Shown: in pieces, positions 55,539-64,000 of the stretch | Layout of the letters: every line of letters begins with the position of its first letter | Numbering within the stretch: the stretch's first letter is position 1 | From: Pseudomonas saxonica | GTDB taxonomy: Bacteria; Pseudomonadota; Gammaproteobacteria; Pseudomonadales; Pseudomonadaceae | DNA length: 64,000 bases | Assembly: GCF_007858365.1 (NCBI RefSeq) | Contig: NZ_VFIO01000001.1 | Coordinates: 930,001 to 994,000, forward strand | Direction: 5' to 3' | Program-made: the position numbers and the translations under genes | The notes under the pieces: generated by a model | What the model saw: only the letters and a program-made list of their open reading frames with translations | Told to the model about the DNA's origin: nothing | Database searches by the model: none

Positions 55539-56644
55539 GCCAGCCGTTATTGCTTAACCTGCGAGATCTGGCGTGCGGGTACCAAGGCCAGAGCGTGGTG
55601 CAGAACCTTAACCTGCACCTCAATGCTGGCGACATTGGCTGCCTGCTGGGCTCTTCCGGATGCGGTAAAACTACCACGCTGCGGGCGATCGCCGGGTTTG
55701 AGCCGGTTCATCAGGGCGAAATCCAGCTCGCCGGAGAGGTCATCTCCAGGGCCGGTTTCACACTGGCGCCCGAGAAACGTCGAATCGGCATGGTGTTTCA
55801 GGACTACGCACTCTTCCCGCACCTCAGCGTGGCTGACAACATCGCCTTCGGCATACGCAAGCACCCCGAAAAAGAGCGTATCACCCAAGAGCTGCTGGAA
55901 CTGGTCAACCTGAAGAACCTTGGCAAGCGCTTCCCCCATGAACTGTCGGGCGGGCAACAACAACGTGTTGCGCTGGCCCGTGCTCTGGCGCCGGAACCGC
56001 AATTGCTCTTGCTGGACGAACCGTTCTCCAACCTCGACGGCGAGCTGCGTCGCAAACTTAGTCATGAAGTACGCGATATCCTCAAGGCGCGCGGCACCAG
56101 TGCGATTCTGGTGACACACGACCAGGAAGAAGCTTTCGCTGTGAGCGACCACGTCGGCGTCTTCAAAGAGGGTCGCCTTGAGCAATGGGATACGCCCTAC
56201 AACCTGTATCACGAGCCAAAGACTCCGTTTGTAGCGAGTTTTATCGGCCAGGGCTATTTCATTCGCGGACAGCTGTTGAGCCCCGAATCTGTGCAAACAG
56301 AGCTGGGCGTGCTGCGCGGTGATCGAGCTTACAACTGGCCTGTGGGTGGCGCGGTCGATGTATTACTGCGCCCGGACGATATCGTCTATGCCCCCGACAG
56401 TGAGCTAAAAGCCCGCATAGTCGGCAAAACCTTCCTCGGCGCCTCGACGCTCTACCGCTTGCAATTGCCCACCGGCAGCCAACTTGAATCTATTTTCCCA
56501 AGCCATGCCGATCACTTGCCAGGCACAGACGTGGGGATTCGGGTCGCGGCCGAGCACCTGGTCATGTTTCAAACCAGCGGTAGTACGGCAGCACAGATCG
56601 CTCACACTGAATCAGGTGTAAGACGTTTCAGTACCGCCAGTTAA
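55535..56644 (+). CDS. ABC transporter ATP-binding protein (FbpC/PotA-like), orphan
   Basis: 369 residues. Walker A is GSSGCGKT, Q-loop [12 protein letters not shown], signature [15 protein letters not shown], Walker [13 protein letters not shown], and switch His in [12 protein letters not shown]-type regulatory domain occupies the C-terminal ~120 residues. It resembles Fe(III)/spermidine/sulfate importer ATPases. No permease or binding protein is nearby, so the partner is unknown. It is translationally coupled to argF (55535-55538), as in P. aeruginosa. Confidence 0.88.
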   Translation: MSQPLLLNLRDLACGYQGQSVVQNLNLHLNAGDIGCLLGSSGCGKTTTLRAIAGFEPVHQGEIQLAGEVISRAGFTLAPEKRRIGMVFQDYALFPHLSVADNIAFGIRKHPEKERITQELLELVNLKNLGKRFPHELSGGQQQRVALARALAPEPQLLLLDEPFSNLDGELRRKLSHEVRDILKARGTSAILVTHDQEEAFAVSDHVGVFKEGRLEQWDTPYNLYHEPKTPFVASFIGQGYFIRGQLLSPESVQTELGVLRGDRAYNWPVGGAVDVLLRPDDIVYAPDSELKARIVGKTFLGASTLYRLQLPTGSQLESIFPSHADHLPGTDVGIRVAAEHLVMFQTSGSTAAQIAHTESGVRRFSTAS

Positions 56645-56655
56645 GTGTTACAGCT

Positions 56656-57126
56656 TTAAATACGCCCTATACCCGCAAACTTGGCCTGCGTGTGCTCAGC
56701 CAGCACCGCAGGCGCTAGCTCCACTTCAAGTCCACGCCGTCCGGCACTGACAAAAATCGTCTCAAACCCTTGGGCACTTTCATCAATAAACGTGCGCAGG
56801 CGCTTTTTTTGACCCAGTGGACTAATCCCGCCTAGCAAATAGCCAGTAGCCCGTTGAGCGGCAGCAGGGTCGGCCATTTCGACTTTTTTGACACTTGCCG
56901 CATGAGCTAGCGCTTTTAAATCAAGCGTTCCGACGACCGGTACTACAGCGACTAACAATTCACCTTTTTCACTGCTGGCCAATAACGTCTTGAAGACCCG
57001 GGCCGGTTCAAGATTCAGCTTCTCTGCAGCTTCCAGGCCGTAAGACGCAGCTTTGGGATCATGCTCATAGCTGTGTATCCGATGTTCGGCACGAACTTTT
57101 TTCAGCAGGTCCAGTGCAGGTGTCAT
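56656..57126 (-). CDS. ybaK: Cys-tRNA(Pro) deacylase YbaK/EbsC
   Basis: 156-residue free-standing editing domain that hydrolyses mischarged Cys-tRNA(Pro) made by prolyl-tRNA synthetase. Family segments: VFKTLLASSEKGELLVAVVPV, the catalytic-type Lys in AASVKKVEM, and GYLLGGISPLGQKKRL. Convergent with the ABC ATPase gene, 11 bp apart. Confidence 0.93.
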   Translation of the reverse strand: MTPALDLLKKVRAEHRIHSYEHDPKAASYGLEAAEKLNLEPARVFKTLLASSEKGELLVAVVPVVGTLDLKALAHAASVKKVEMADPAAAQRATGYLLGGISPLGQKKRLRTFIDESAQGFETIFVSAGRRGLEVELAPAVLAEHTQAKFAGIGRI

Positions 57127-57337
57127 GGCAGCTCCTGTGTTGTGTTGGATATAAGCATCAGGTAAGCGAATTTTAGGATTTAGATGAGCAAACAGGCGTT
57201 AAACAGGCCTTTGAAACTCACTTGAAGTGGTAAATTACAGGCTTTCCCCTACAAAAACGTATTCTTTTCTTACACAAAAATCAGTACCAAACCCCTACCT
57301 AAAAGTCAGAATATGAATGCCCGTTCACTTTCGACCT

Positions 57338-57366
57338 TTGACAGCAGTGTTTCTTGTCTATATTTT
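57338..57366 (+). promoter_or_regulatory. Sigma-70 promoter of glpF
   Basis: -35 TTGACA (perfect, 57338-57343), 17-bp spacer, -10 TATTTT (57361-57366). The leader would be about 135 nt. The 380-bp region 57127-57506 shows no gene; no clear GlpR site was identified here. Confidence 0.55.
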
Positions 57367-57484
57367 TTCGATTCTGAATATGCCATGCCGTTACTTGTTT
57401 TCTGTTCCGAACTTATGAAATGCCGAATTTTACCGATCCGGCTTCCGTACAGATTCATTGCCACCCTGACTGACAACGTCAAAA

Positions 57485-57492
57485 AACAAAAA
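57485..57492 (+). promoter_or_regulatory. Hfq/Crc catabolite activity motif before glpF
   Basis: AACAAAAA, within a run of As at 57484-57495, fits AANAANAA and lies immediately before the GAGG ribosome binding site (57497-57500). Hfq with Crc binds such sites and blocks translation when preferred carbon sources are present. Confidence 0.55.
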
Positions 57493-57506
57493 AAACGAGG
57501 TTTCAA

Positions 57507-58358
57507 ATGACGACTGCAAAACAGCACCCCACCCTTTCAGGGCAATGCATAGCGGAGTTTTTAGGCACCGCACTATTAATCTTCTTCGGTACTGGTTGCG
57601 TGGCAGCTCTCAAAGTCGCAGGCGCCAGCTTCGGCTTGTGGGAAATCAGCATCATTTGGGGTATCGGTGTGAGCCTGGCCATCTACTTGACAGCAGGTGT
57701 TTCAGGCGCGCATTTGAATCCTGCCGTGAGTATCGCACTCTGCCTGTTTACTGATTTCGACAAGCGCAAGCTGCCCTTTTATATCCTTGCTCAAGTAGCG
57801 GGCGCCTTTTGCGCGGCAGCATTGGTTTACACGCTATACAGCAACCTGTTCTTCGATTACGAACAAGCGCACAACATGATTCGCGGCAGCAAAGAAAGCC
57901 TGGAATTGGCCTCGGTCTTTTCCACTTATCCGCACCCTGCGCTTTCGACCCTTCAAGCGTTCTTGGTTGAAATGGTGATTACGGCCATTCTAATGGGCGT
58001 GATCATGGCCTTGACTGATGACAAGAATGGACTGCCTCGCGGCCCATTGGCCCCGCTGTTGATTGGCCTGCTGATTGCTGTCATTGGTAGCTCAATGGGC
58101 CCGCTGACCGGTTTCGCAATGAACCCTGCGCGTGATTTCGGGCCTAAGCTGATGACATTCTTTGCCGGTTGGGGTGAAATTTCATTCACAGGTGCCCGCG
58201 ACATACCGTATTTCTTGATTCCAATCTTTGCACCGATCGTCGGTGCTTGCCTCGGCGCAGCTATTTATCGCGGGATGATTGCCCGCCATCTGCCTGCTGT
58301 CGAGCCTACGGCAATGGAAGCCCAAACCACCACAGAGGTGAAAACCCAAGCTTCCTGA
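57507..58358 (+). CDS. glpF: Glycerol uptake facilitator GlpF
   Basis: 283-residue aquaglyceroporin letting glycerol diffuse into the cell. Six membrane helices and both NPA motifs are present: HLNPAVSIAL and FAMNPARDFGP. The Asp after the second motif (ARDFGP) marks the glycerol-selective subgroup. It is the first gene of the glycerol block, 88 bp before glpK. Confidence 0.95.
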   Translation: MTTAKQHPTLSGQCIAEFLGTALLIFFGTGCVAALKVAGASFGLWEISIIWGIGVSLAIYLTAGVSGAHLNPAVSIALCLFTDFDKRKLPFYILAQVAGAFCAAALVYTLYSNLFFDYEQAHNMIRGSKESLELASVFSTYPHPALSTLQAFLVEMVITAILMGVIMALTDDKNGLPRGPLAPLLIGLLIAVIGSSMGPLTGFAMNPARDFGPKLMTFFAGWGEISFTGARDIPYFLIPIFAPIVGACLGAAIYRGMIARHLPAVEPTAMEAQTTTEVKTQAS

Positions 58359-58416
58359 CATCGAATTTTGAAACGGGGCGCACGAGATCACTGCCCACTT
58401 CATTCTCGCGCCCTGA

Positions 58417-59952
<1,536 letters not shown>

Positions 59953-60088
59953 GCACTAACGCTGTAATCAGCAACGGACACTTCGGTGTCCGTTGTTGCA
60001 TAAGCGTTTCAGCGTTGCCATGAGTAGCAGACAGCTGTTTCCTGCGGCATGATGGGCGAATTTTGCTTCGCCGCCTAAAGGAAACTCC

Positions 60089-60844
60089 ATGAATCTGCCT
60101 CCCCGCCAGCAGCAGATCCTCGAACTGGTTCGCGAACGCGGCTACGTCAGCATCGAGGAAATGGCGCAGTTGTTCGTCGTAACGCCGCAGACCATCCGTC
60201 GAGACATCAATCAATTGGCCGAGGCCGATTTATTACGTCGTTACCACGGGGGCGCCGCCTATGACTCCAGCGTTGAAAACACCGCCTACGCCATGCGCGC
60301 CGACCAAATGCGCGATGAAAAACGCCGAATTGGTGAAGCCATCGCCGCACAGATTCCTGACCACGCCTCCATTTTCATTAATATCGGTACCACTACCGAG
60401 TCAATTGCCCGGGCGTTGCTCAACCACAATCATCTGAAAATCATCACCAACAACCTTCATGTCGCTTCAATCCTGAGCGCCAAAGACGACTTCGAAGTAT
60501 TGATTGCAGGCGGCAAAGTCCGTCGCGATGGCGGAATCGTCGGTCAAGCCAGTGTCGACTTCATTAACCAGTTCAAGTTCGATTTCGCACTCGTGGGTAT
60601 CAGCGGCATTGATTCCGACGGCAGCCTGCTGGACTTTGACTACCAGGAGGTGCGCGTATCCCAAGCCATTATTGCCAACGCACGACAAGTCATTCTGGCA
60701 GCGGATTCCAGCAAGTTCGGGCGCAACGCTATGGTTCGTCTTGGCCCGATCACCTTGATTGACTGCCTTGTCACAGACCAGCCACCTGTACCGGAGCTTG
60801 CTCAGTTACTGGCGCAGAACAAAATCCGTCTGGAAGTCGTCTGA
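60089..60844 (+). CDS. glpR: Glycerol-3-phosphate regulon repressor GlpR
   Basis: 251-residue DeoR-family repressor. The N-terminal helix-turn-helix (about 18-45) reads [24 protein letters not shown], followed by the effector domain with [11 protein letters not shown] and [14 protein letters not shown], which bind glycerol-3-phosphate. It sits between glpK and glpD and probably represses both glpD and glpFK. Confidence 0.95.
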   Translation: MNLPPRQQQILELVRERGYVSIEEMAQLFVVTPQTIRRDINQLAEADLLRRYHGGAAYDSSVENTAYAMRADQMRDEKRRIGEAIAAQIPDHASIFINIGTTTESIARALLNHNHLKIITNNLHVASILSAKDDFEVLIAGGKVRRDGGIVGQASVDFINQFKFDFALVGISGIDSDGSLLDFDYQEVRVSQAIIANARQVILAADSSKFGRNAMVRLGPITLIDCLVTDQPPVPELAQLLAQNKIRLEVV

Positions 60845-60961
60845 CAGCAGGATCAAATGCGGGAGGGGGCAATTGACTGCACGGCAGGCAAGACCAAGCA
60901 TGAGCCCCTTCCCCCTATAGCCTTCACGATCTTGTTCAGACAGCTTCACCCCCCCTCGTAA

Positions 60962-61071
60962 TGTTCGTAATTCTTCTTTTAAGCCCTGTTCGATGAGTTT
61001 TTTCAATCGAACTTGGCTGGCTGTGGGCGTATTTATCCGCTATTATTTTCGCAAATGAACATTAATGTTCG
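60962..61071. promoter_or_regulatory. Cluster of GlpR-type half-sites upstream of glpD
   Basis: Three TGTTCG words lie at 60962-60967, 60987-60992 and 61066-61071. The second forms an inverted repeat GTTCGAT-N11-ATCGAAC (60988-61012). The third lies in the 14-bp palindrome GAACATTAATGTTC (61057-61070). They resemble the E. coli GlpR half-site ATGTTCG and lie 38-147 bp before glpD. Confidence 0.55.
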
Positions 61072-61108
61072 AATTCAAAAATATGCGTCAAGAACGCGAG
61101 GCCCAATC

Positions 61109-62647
61109 ATGCCCCTGACCACCTTGCCTGCCACCCCCCTCGCAGAGGTTTACGACGTTGCCGTTATCGGCGGCGGGATTAATGGCGTCGGTATTGCGGC
61201 AGATGCAGCCGGTCGTGGCTTGTCTGTGTTTCTTTGCGAAAAAGACGATCTGGCCAGCCATACCTCGTCAGCCAGCAGCAAGCTGATTCATGGCGGCCTG
61301 CGCTACCTGGAACACTATGAGTTTCGTCTGGTGCGCGAAGCATTGGCTGAGCGCGAAGTGTTGCTGGCAAAAGCCCCGCACATCGTAAAGCCAATGCGTT
61401 TTGTATTGCCTCACCGCCCTCACCTGCGCCCTGCATGGATGATTCGGGCAGGGTTGTTTCTGTATGACCATTTGGGCAAGCGCGAAAAACTCGCGGGCTC
61501 CAAAAGCATCAAATTTGGTGCTGATAGCCCGCTGAAGACAGAAATCAATAAAGGCTTCGAATACTCAGACTGCTGGGTAGATGACGCGCGCCTGGTGGTA
61601 CTCAATGCCATGGCTGCGCGCGAAAAAGGCGCGCATGTTCACACCCAGACCCGCTGCGTCGGGGCTCGTCGAAACAAAGGGCTGTGGGAATTGAATCTTG
61701 AGCGTGCCGACGGCAGTCTGTTCTCGATTCGCAGCAAAGCACTGGTCAACGCAGCTGGCCCGTGGGTGGCCAAATTCATCAAGGACGACCTGAAGCTGGA
61801 CTCGCCTTATGGCATCCGCCTGATTCAAGGCAGCCATCTGATCGTGCCCAAACTGTACGACGCACCTAACGCCTTCATTTTGCAGAATGAAGACCAGCGA
61901 ATTGTGTTCACCATTCCGTACATGGATCAATTCACCATCATCGGCACAACCGACCGTGAATACACCGGCGATCCGGCCAAGGTCGTCATCACCGAAGAAG
62001 AAACCGACTACCTGCTGAACGTGGTCAATGCTCACTTTAAACAACACGTCAGCCGTGCCGATATTCTGCGCACCTATTCCGGCGTGCGTCCGTTGTGCAA
62101 TGACGAGTCGGACAACCCTTCAGCCGTCACACGTGACTACACCCTGGCCTTGTCCGGCGCACAGGGCGAAGCCCCACTGCTGTCTGTGTTTGGTGGCAAA
62201 CTCACTACCTATCGCAAGCTGGCCGAATCGGCCATGGCACAGTTAGCCCCGTTCTTCACCCAGATCAAACCGAGCTGGACAGCCAGTGCCACGCTGCCGG
62301 GTGGTGAAGACATGACCACCCCTGCTGCGCTGAGTGCCGCGCTGACACAAAAACACGGATGGCTGGATGCAGCCATCGCCAAACGCTGGGCAATCACCTA
62401 TGGCAACCGCTCATGGCGCCTGCTGGACGGTGTAAATGCATTGAGCGATATGGGAGAGCACATCGGCAGCGGCCTTTATAGCCGGGAAGTCGATTACTTG
62501 TGCAGCCAGGAATGGGCGCTGGACGCTCAGGACATCCTGTGGCGTCGGACCAAATTGGGCCTGTTCACCACCGCTCAAGAACAAGAACATCTGGCGCTTT
62601 ACTTGGACAGCTTGAACCTCAAGCATCGCAAAGTTAAAGCCGCTTAA
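61109..62647 (+). CDS. glpD: Aerobic glycerol-3-phosphate dehydrogenase GlpD
   Basis: 512-residue membrane-associated flavoprotein oxidising glycerol-3-phosphate to dihydroxyacetone phosphate and passing electrons to quinone. The FAD motif VAVIGGGINGVGIAADAAGRG is near residue 17; SSKLIHGGLRYLEHYEFRLVREAL is the typical DAO-family segment; the substrate-binding region is near GVRPLCNDESD. The ATG at 61109 gives a normal N-terminus; the longer reading overlaps the operator region. Confidence 0.96.
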   Translation: MPLTTLPATPLAEVYDVAVIGGGINGVGIAADAAGRGLSVFLCEKDDLASHTSSASSKLIHGGLRYLEHYEFRLVREALAEREVLLAKAPHIVKPMRFVLPHRPHLRPAWMIRAGLFLYDHLGKREKLAGSKSIKFGADSPLKTEINKGFEYSDCWVDDARLVVLNAMAAREKGAHVHTQTRCVGARRNKGLWELNLERADGSLFSIRSKALVNAAGPWVAKFIKDDLKLDSPYGIRLIQGSHLIVPKLYDAPNAFILQNEDQRIVFTIPYMDQFTIIGTTDREYTGDPAKVVITEEETDYLLNVVNAHFKQHVSRADILRTYSGVRPLCNDESDNPSAVTRDYTLALSGAQGEAPLLSVFGGKLTTYRKLAESAMAQLAPFFTQIKPSWTASATLPGGEDMTTPAALSAALTQKHGWLDAAIAKRWAITYGNRSWRLLDGVNALSDMGEHIGSGLYSREVDYLCSQEWALDAQDILWRRTKLGLFTTAQEQEHLALYLDSLNLKHRKVKAA

Positions 62648-62666
62648 ATTCCTGCCTGCCACTTCA

Positions 62667-62699
62667 CCTGCCGGGGCGTCGATTGAGCGCCCCAGCAGG
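62667..62699 (+). terminator. Hairpin after glpD
   Basis: CCTGC-C-GGGGCG / CGCCCC-A-GCAGG stem (one mismatch) with a 9-nt loop, 20 bp past the stop; no T-run, so it may stabilise the 3' end more than terminate. Confidence 0.5.
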
Positions 62700-62708
62700 C
62701 CTGCCCCA

Positions 62709-62754
62709 TTCGGTTTTCCGAACGCCTCGCACCACATTGATTCGGCTTTCCGGG
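62709..62754 (+). promoter_or_regulatory. Two AauR-type binding sites upstream of aatJ
   Basis: TTCGGTTTTCCGAA (62709-62722) is a perfect match to the P. putida AauR motif TTCGG-N4-CCGAA. TTCGGCTTTCCGGG (62741-62754) is a near match. The centres are 32 bp apart, three helical turns, which fits tandem activator binding. They lie about 110-145 bp before the sigma-54 start point. Confidence 0.75.
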
Positions 62755-62830
62755 TATCCCCTGACACCAAGCCGCTAATCAAAAAACAATATATCTATAT
62801 ATATCAGCGACTTAGGTGTAAAAACCGTAT

Positions 62831-62847
62831 TTGGCATGAGTCATGCT
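62831..62847 (+). promoter_or_regulatory. Sigma-54 (RpoN) promoter of aatJ
   Basis: TTGGCATG-AGTC-ATGCT matches the consensus TTGGCACG-N4-TTGCT at all but two positions, and the GG-N10-GC spacing is exact. Transcription would start near 62858. The 311-bp region 62648-62958 holds the glpD hairpin, the AauR sites and this promoter. Confidence 0.8.
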
Positions 62848-62931
62848 CTACACTCTAGGCCGAATGCAATACAGCGCATTCAGCGGTTGAGTTGTACGCA
62901 GTTCCTATAAGGGCCTATCAACGGGCTCAAT

Positions 62932-62943
62932 AAAAAAAACAAT
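62932..62943 (+). promoter_or_regulatory. Hfq/Crc catabolite activity motif before aatJ
   Basis: The A-rich run AAAAAAAAACAA contains AAAAACAA, which fits AANAANAA, just before the GAGGAA ribosome binding site. It suggests translational repression by Hfq/Crc. Confidence 0.5.
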
Positions 62944-62958
62944 GTCGAGGAAATACCG

Positions 62959-63873
62959 ATGCGCATCGTTCCGCAACTTTTGAGCGCCGCTATTGCTGTC
63001 GCGCTGATGAGCACTCCAGTTTTTGCAGCCGAATTGACCGGCACACTGAAGAAAATCAAAGAATCCGGCACCGTGACCCTTGGGCATCGCGACTCCTCCA
63101 TTCCTTTCTCCTACATCGCGGACGCTTCCGGCAAGCCGGTTGGCTACTCACACGATATCCAGTTGGCCATTGTTGAAGGGCTGAAAAAGCAACTCGACAT
63201 GCCAGACCTCAAGGTCAAGTACAACCTGGTCACCTCCCAGACCCGCATTCCACTCGTACAAAATGGCACCGTTGACATTGAGTGTGGTTCCACCACCAAC
63301 AACGCAGAACGTGCCCAGCAAGTCGATTTTTCGGTCGGCATCTTCGAAATCGGTACTCGCCTGCTGTCCAAAAAGGACTCGGCTTACAAAGATTTTGCCG
63401 ACCTTAAAGGCAAAAACGTTGTGACCACTGCTGGCACCACGTCTGAACGCATCCTCAAGTCGATGAATGCCGACAAACAAATGGGCATGAACGTGATCTC
63501 CGCAAAAGACCACGGCGAATCCTTCCAGATGCTTGAGTCGGGCCGCGCTGTAGCGTTCATGATGGATGATGCCTTGCTGGCCGGTGAAATGGCTAAAGCC
63601 AAAAAGCCAACCGACTGGGCTGTGACCGGCACACCGCAATCGTTTGAGGTGTACGGCTGCATGGTGCGCAAAGGCGACCCGGACTTCAAAAAAGCGGTTG
63701 ATGACGCCATTGTGGGTATCTACAAATCGGGCAAAATCAATAAAATCTATGAGACGTGGTTCACTCAGCCAATTCCACCAAAAGGCTTGAACCTCATGTT
63801 CCCGATGAGCGACAAAGTCAAAGAGCTGATCGCTAATCCAAACGACAAACCAGCGCCTGAAGTGAAAATCTAA
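62959..63873 (+). CDS. aatJ: Acidic amino acid ABC transporter, periplasmic binding protein AatJ (GltI-like)
   Basis: 304 residues. The Sec signal is cut after residue 23 (VFAA-ELTG). The rest is a type II periplasmic binding protein for glutamate/aspartate: GTVTLGHRDSSIPFSYI, DIECGSTTNNAERAQQVDFS and PDWAVTGTP-like segments follow GltI. The two Cys probably form a disulfide. The promoter is of the AauR/sigma-54 type known for the aat operon of P. putida. The permease and ATPase genes (aatQMP) should follow beyond the right edge. Confidence 0.93.
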   Translation: MRIVPQLLSAAIAVALMSTPVFAAELTGTLKKIKESGTVTLGHRDSSIPFSYIADASGKPVGYSHDIQLAIVEGLKKQLDMPDLKVKYNLVTSQTRIPLVQNGTVDIECGSTTNNAERAQQVDFSVGIFEIGTRLLSKKDSAYKDFADLKGKNVVTTAGTTSERILKSMNADKQMGMNVISAKDHGESFQMLESGRAVAFMMDDALLAGEMAKAKKPTDWAVTGTPQSFEVYGCMVRKGDPDFKKAVDDAIVGIYKSGKINKIYETWFTQPIPPKGLNLMFPMSDKVKELIANPNDKPAPEVKI

Positions 63874-63889
63874 TTATTCACTACTGACT

Positions 63890-63915
63890 CCCGAGCGTGG
63901 CTGATCGCGCTCGGG
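63890..63915 (+). terminator. Hairpin after aatJ
   Basis: 8-bp stem CCCGAGCG / CGCTCGGG with a 10-nt loop, 16 bp past the stop and without a T-run. Probably an intra-operon stabiliser or attenuator before the permease genes outside the window. Confidence 0.55.
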
Positions 63916-64000
63916 ATCATTGTTCACAGGCCATACAAGCCTTTTAAATTGCTGAGAGAACACTCGAACCGCTGGTTGTCGAGCGGCAAGCGTGTACCCG

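Overview
The window reads as chromosomal DNA of a Pseudomonas sensu stricto, most likely from the P. fluorescens side of the genus. This rests on recognisable proteins and gene order. The run argG-motY-pyrC-rnt-peroxiredoxin-bfd-bfrB-grxD-argF-ABC ATPase, the pair nth/PA3496-type gene, the glpFKRD block and the bra/liv operon all match arrangements known from P. aeruginosa and relatives. No rRNA, tRNA, CRISPR array, IS element or prophage was seen.

Layout. 1-6137: 3' end of rapA, a DUF2288 gene, then the branched-chain amino acid ABC operon braC-livH-livM-livG-livF. 6230-10774: an atypical SDR, a lipoprotein, a FAD-dependent dehydrogenase and nhaA. 10853-20524 (minus strand): slyB, pdxH, an OmpA-type lipoprotein with a Lys/Ala tail, two tandem serine-hydrolase paralogues (one with Cys in place of the catalytic Ser), a secreted GH50-like glycoside hydrolase and dinG. 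20623-25055: a CopD-like membrane protein, a collagen-like secreted protein, then a small cluster with two SEC-C zinc-motif proteins and a GST. 25160-27622: a lipid-anchored penicillin-acylase-type amidase.

27819-38117 holds the four-gene ligase-associated DNA repair cassette (beta-CASP exonuclease, ATP-dependent ligase, DEXH helicase, PdeM). It is split in the middle by a complete aotJQMOP-like basic amino acid uptake operon. 38118-45201 holds dcd, a cold-shock gene, apbC, metG, an orphan rsxB and nth. 45289-47756 is a response regulator followed by an AT-rich island of about 1.8 kb with one two-TM protein of unknown role. 47838-56644 is the argG-to-argF block. 57507-62645 is the glycerol regulon, and the window ends in an acidic amino acid uptake operon (aatJ).

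Regulation visible in the sequence: two-half-site ArgR operators at argG and argF; a sigma-54 promoter with AauR-type sites before aatJ; a Fur-box-like site before bfd; TGTTCG half-sites before glpD; A-rich Hfq/Crc-type motifs at the ribosome binding sites of glpF and aatJ; and many bidirectional Rho-independent terminators. Inverted REP pairs (REPIN-like) flank the acylase gene.

No clearly new multi-gene system was found. The strongest leads are the interrupted ligase cassette, the Ser-to-Cys hydrolase paralogue and the AT-rich island protein. Family names rest on recognition from memory, because no search could be run.
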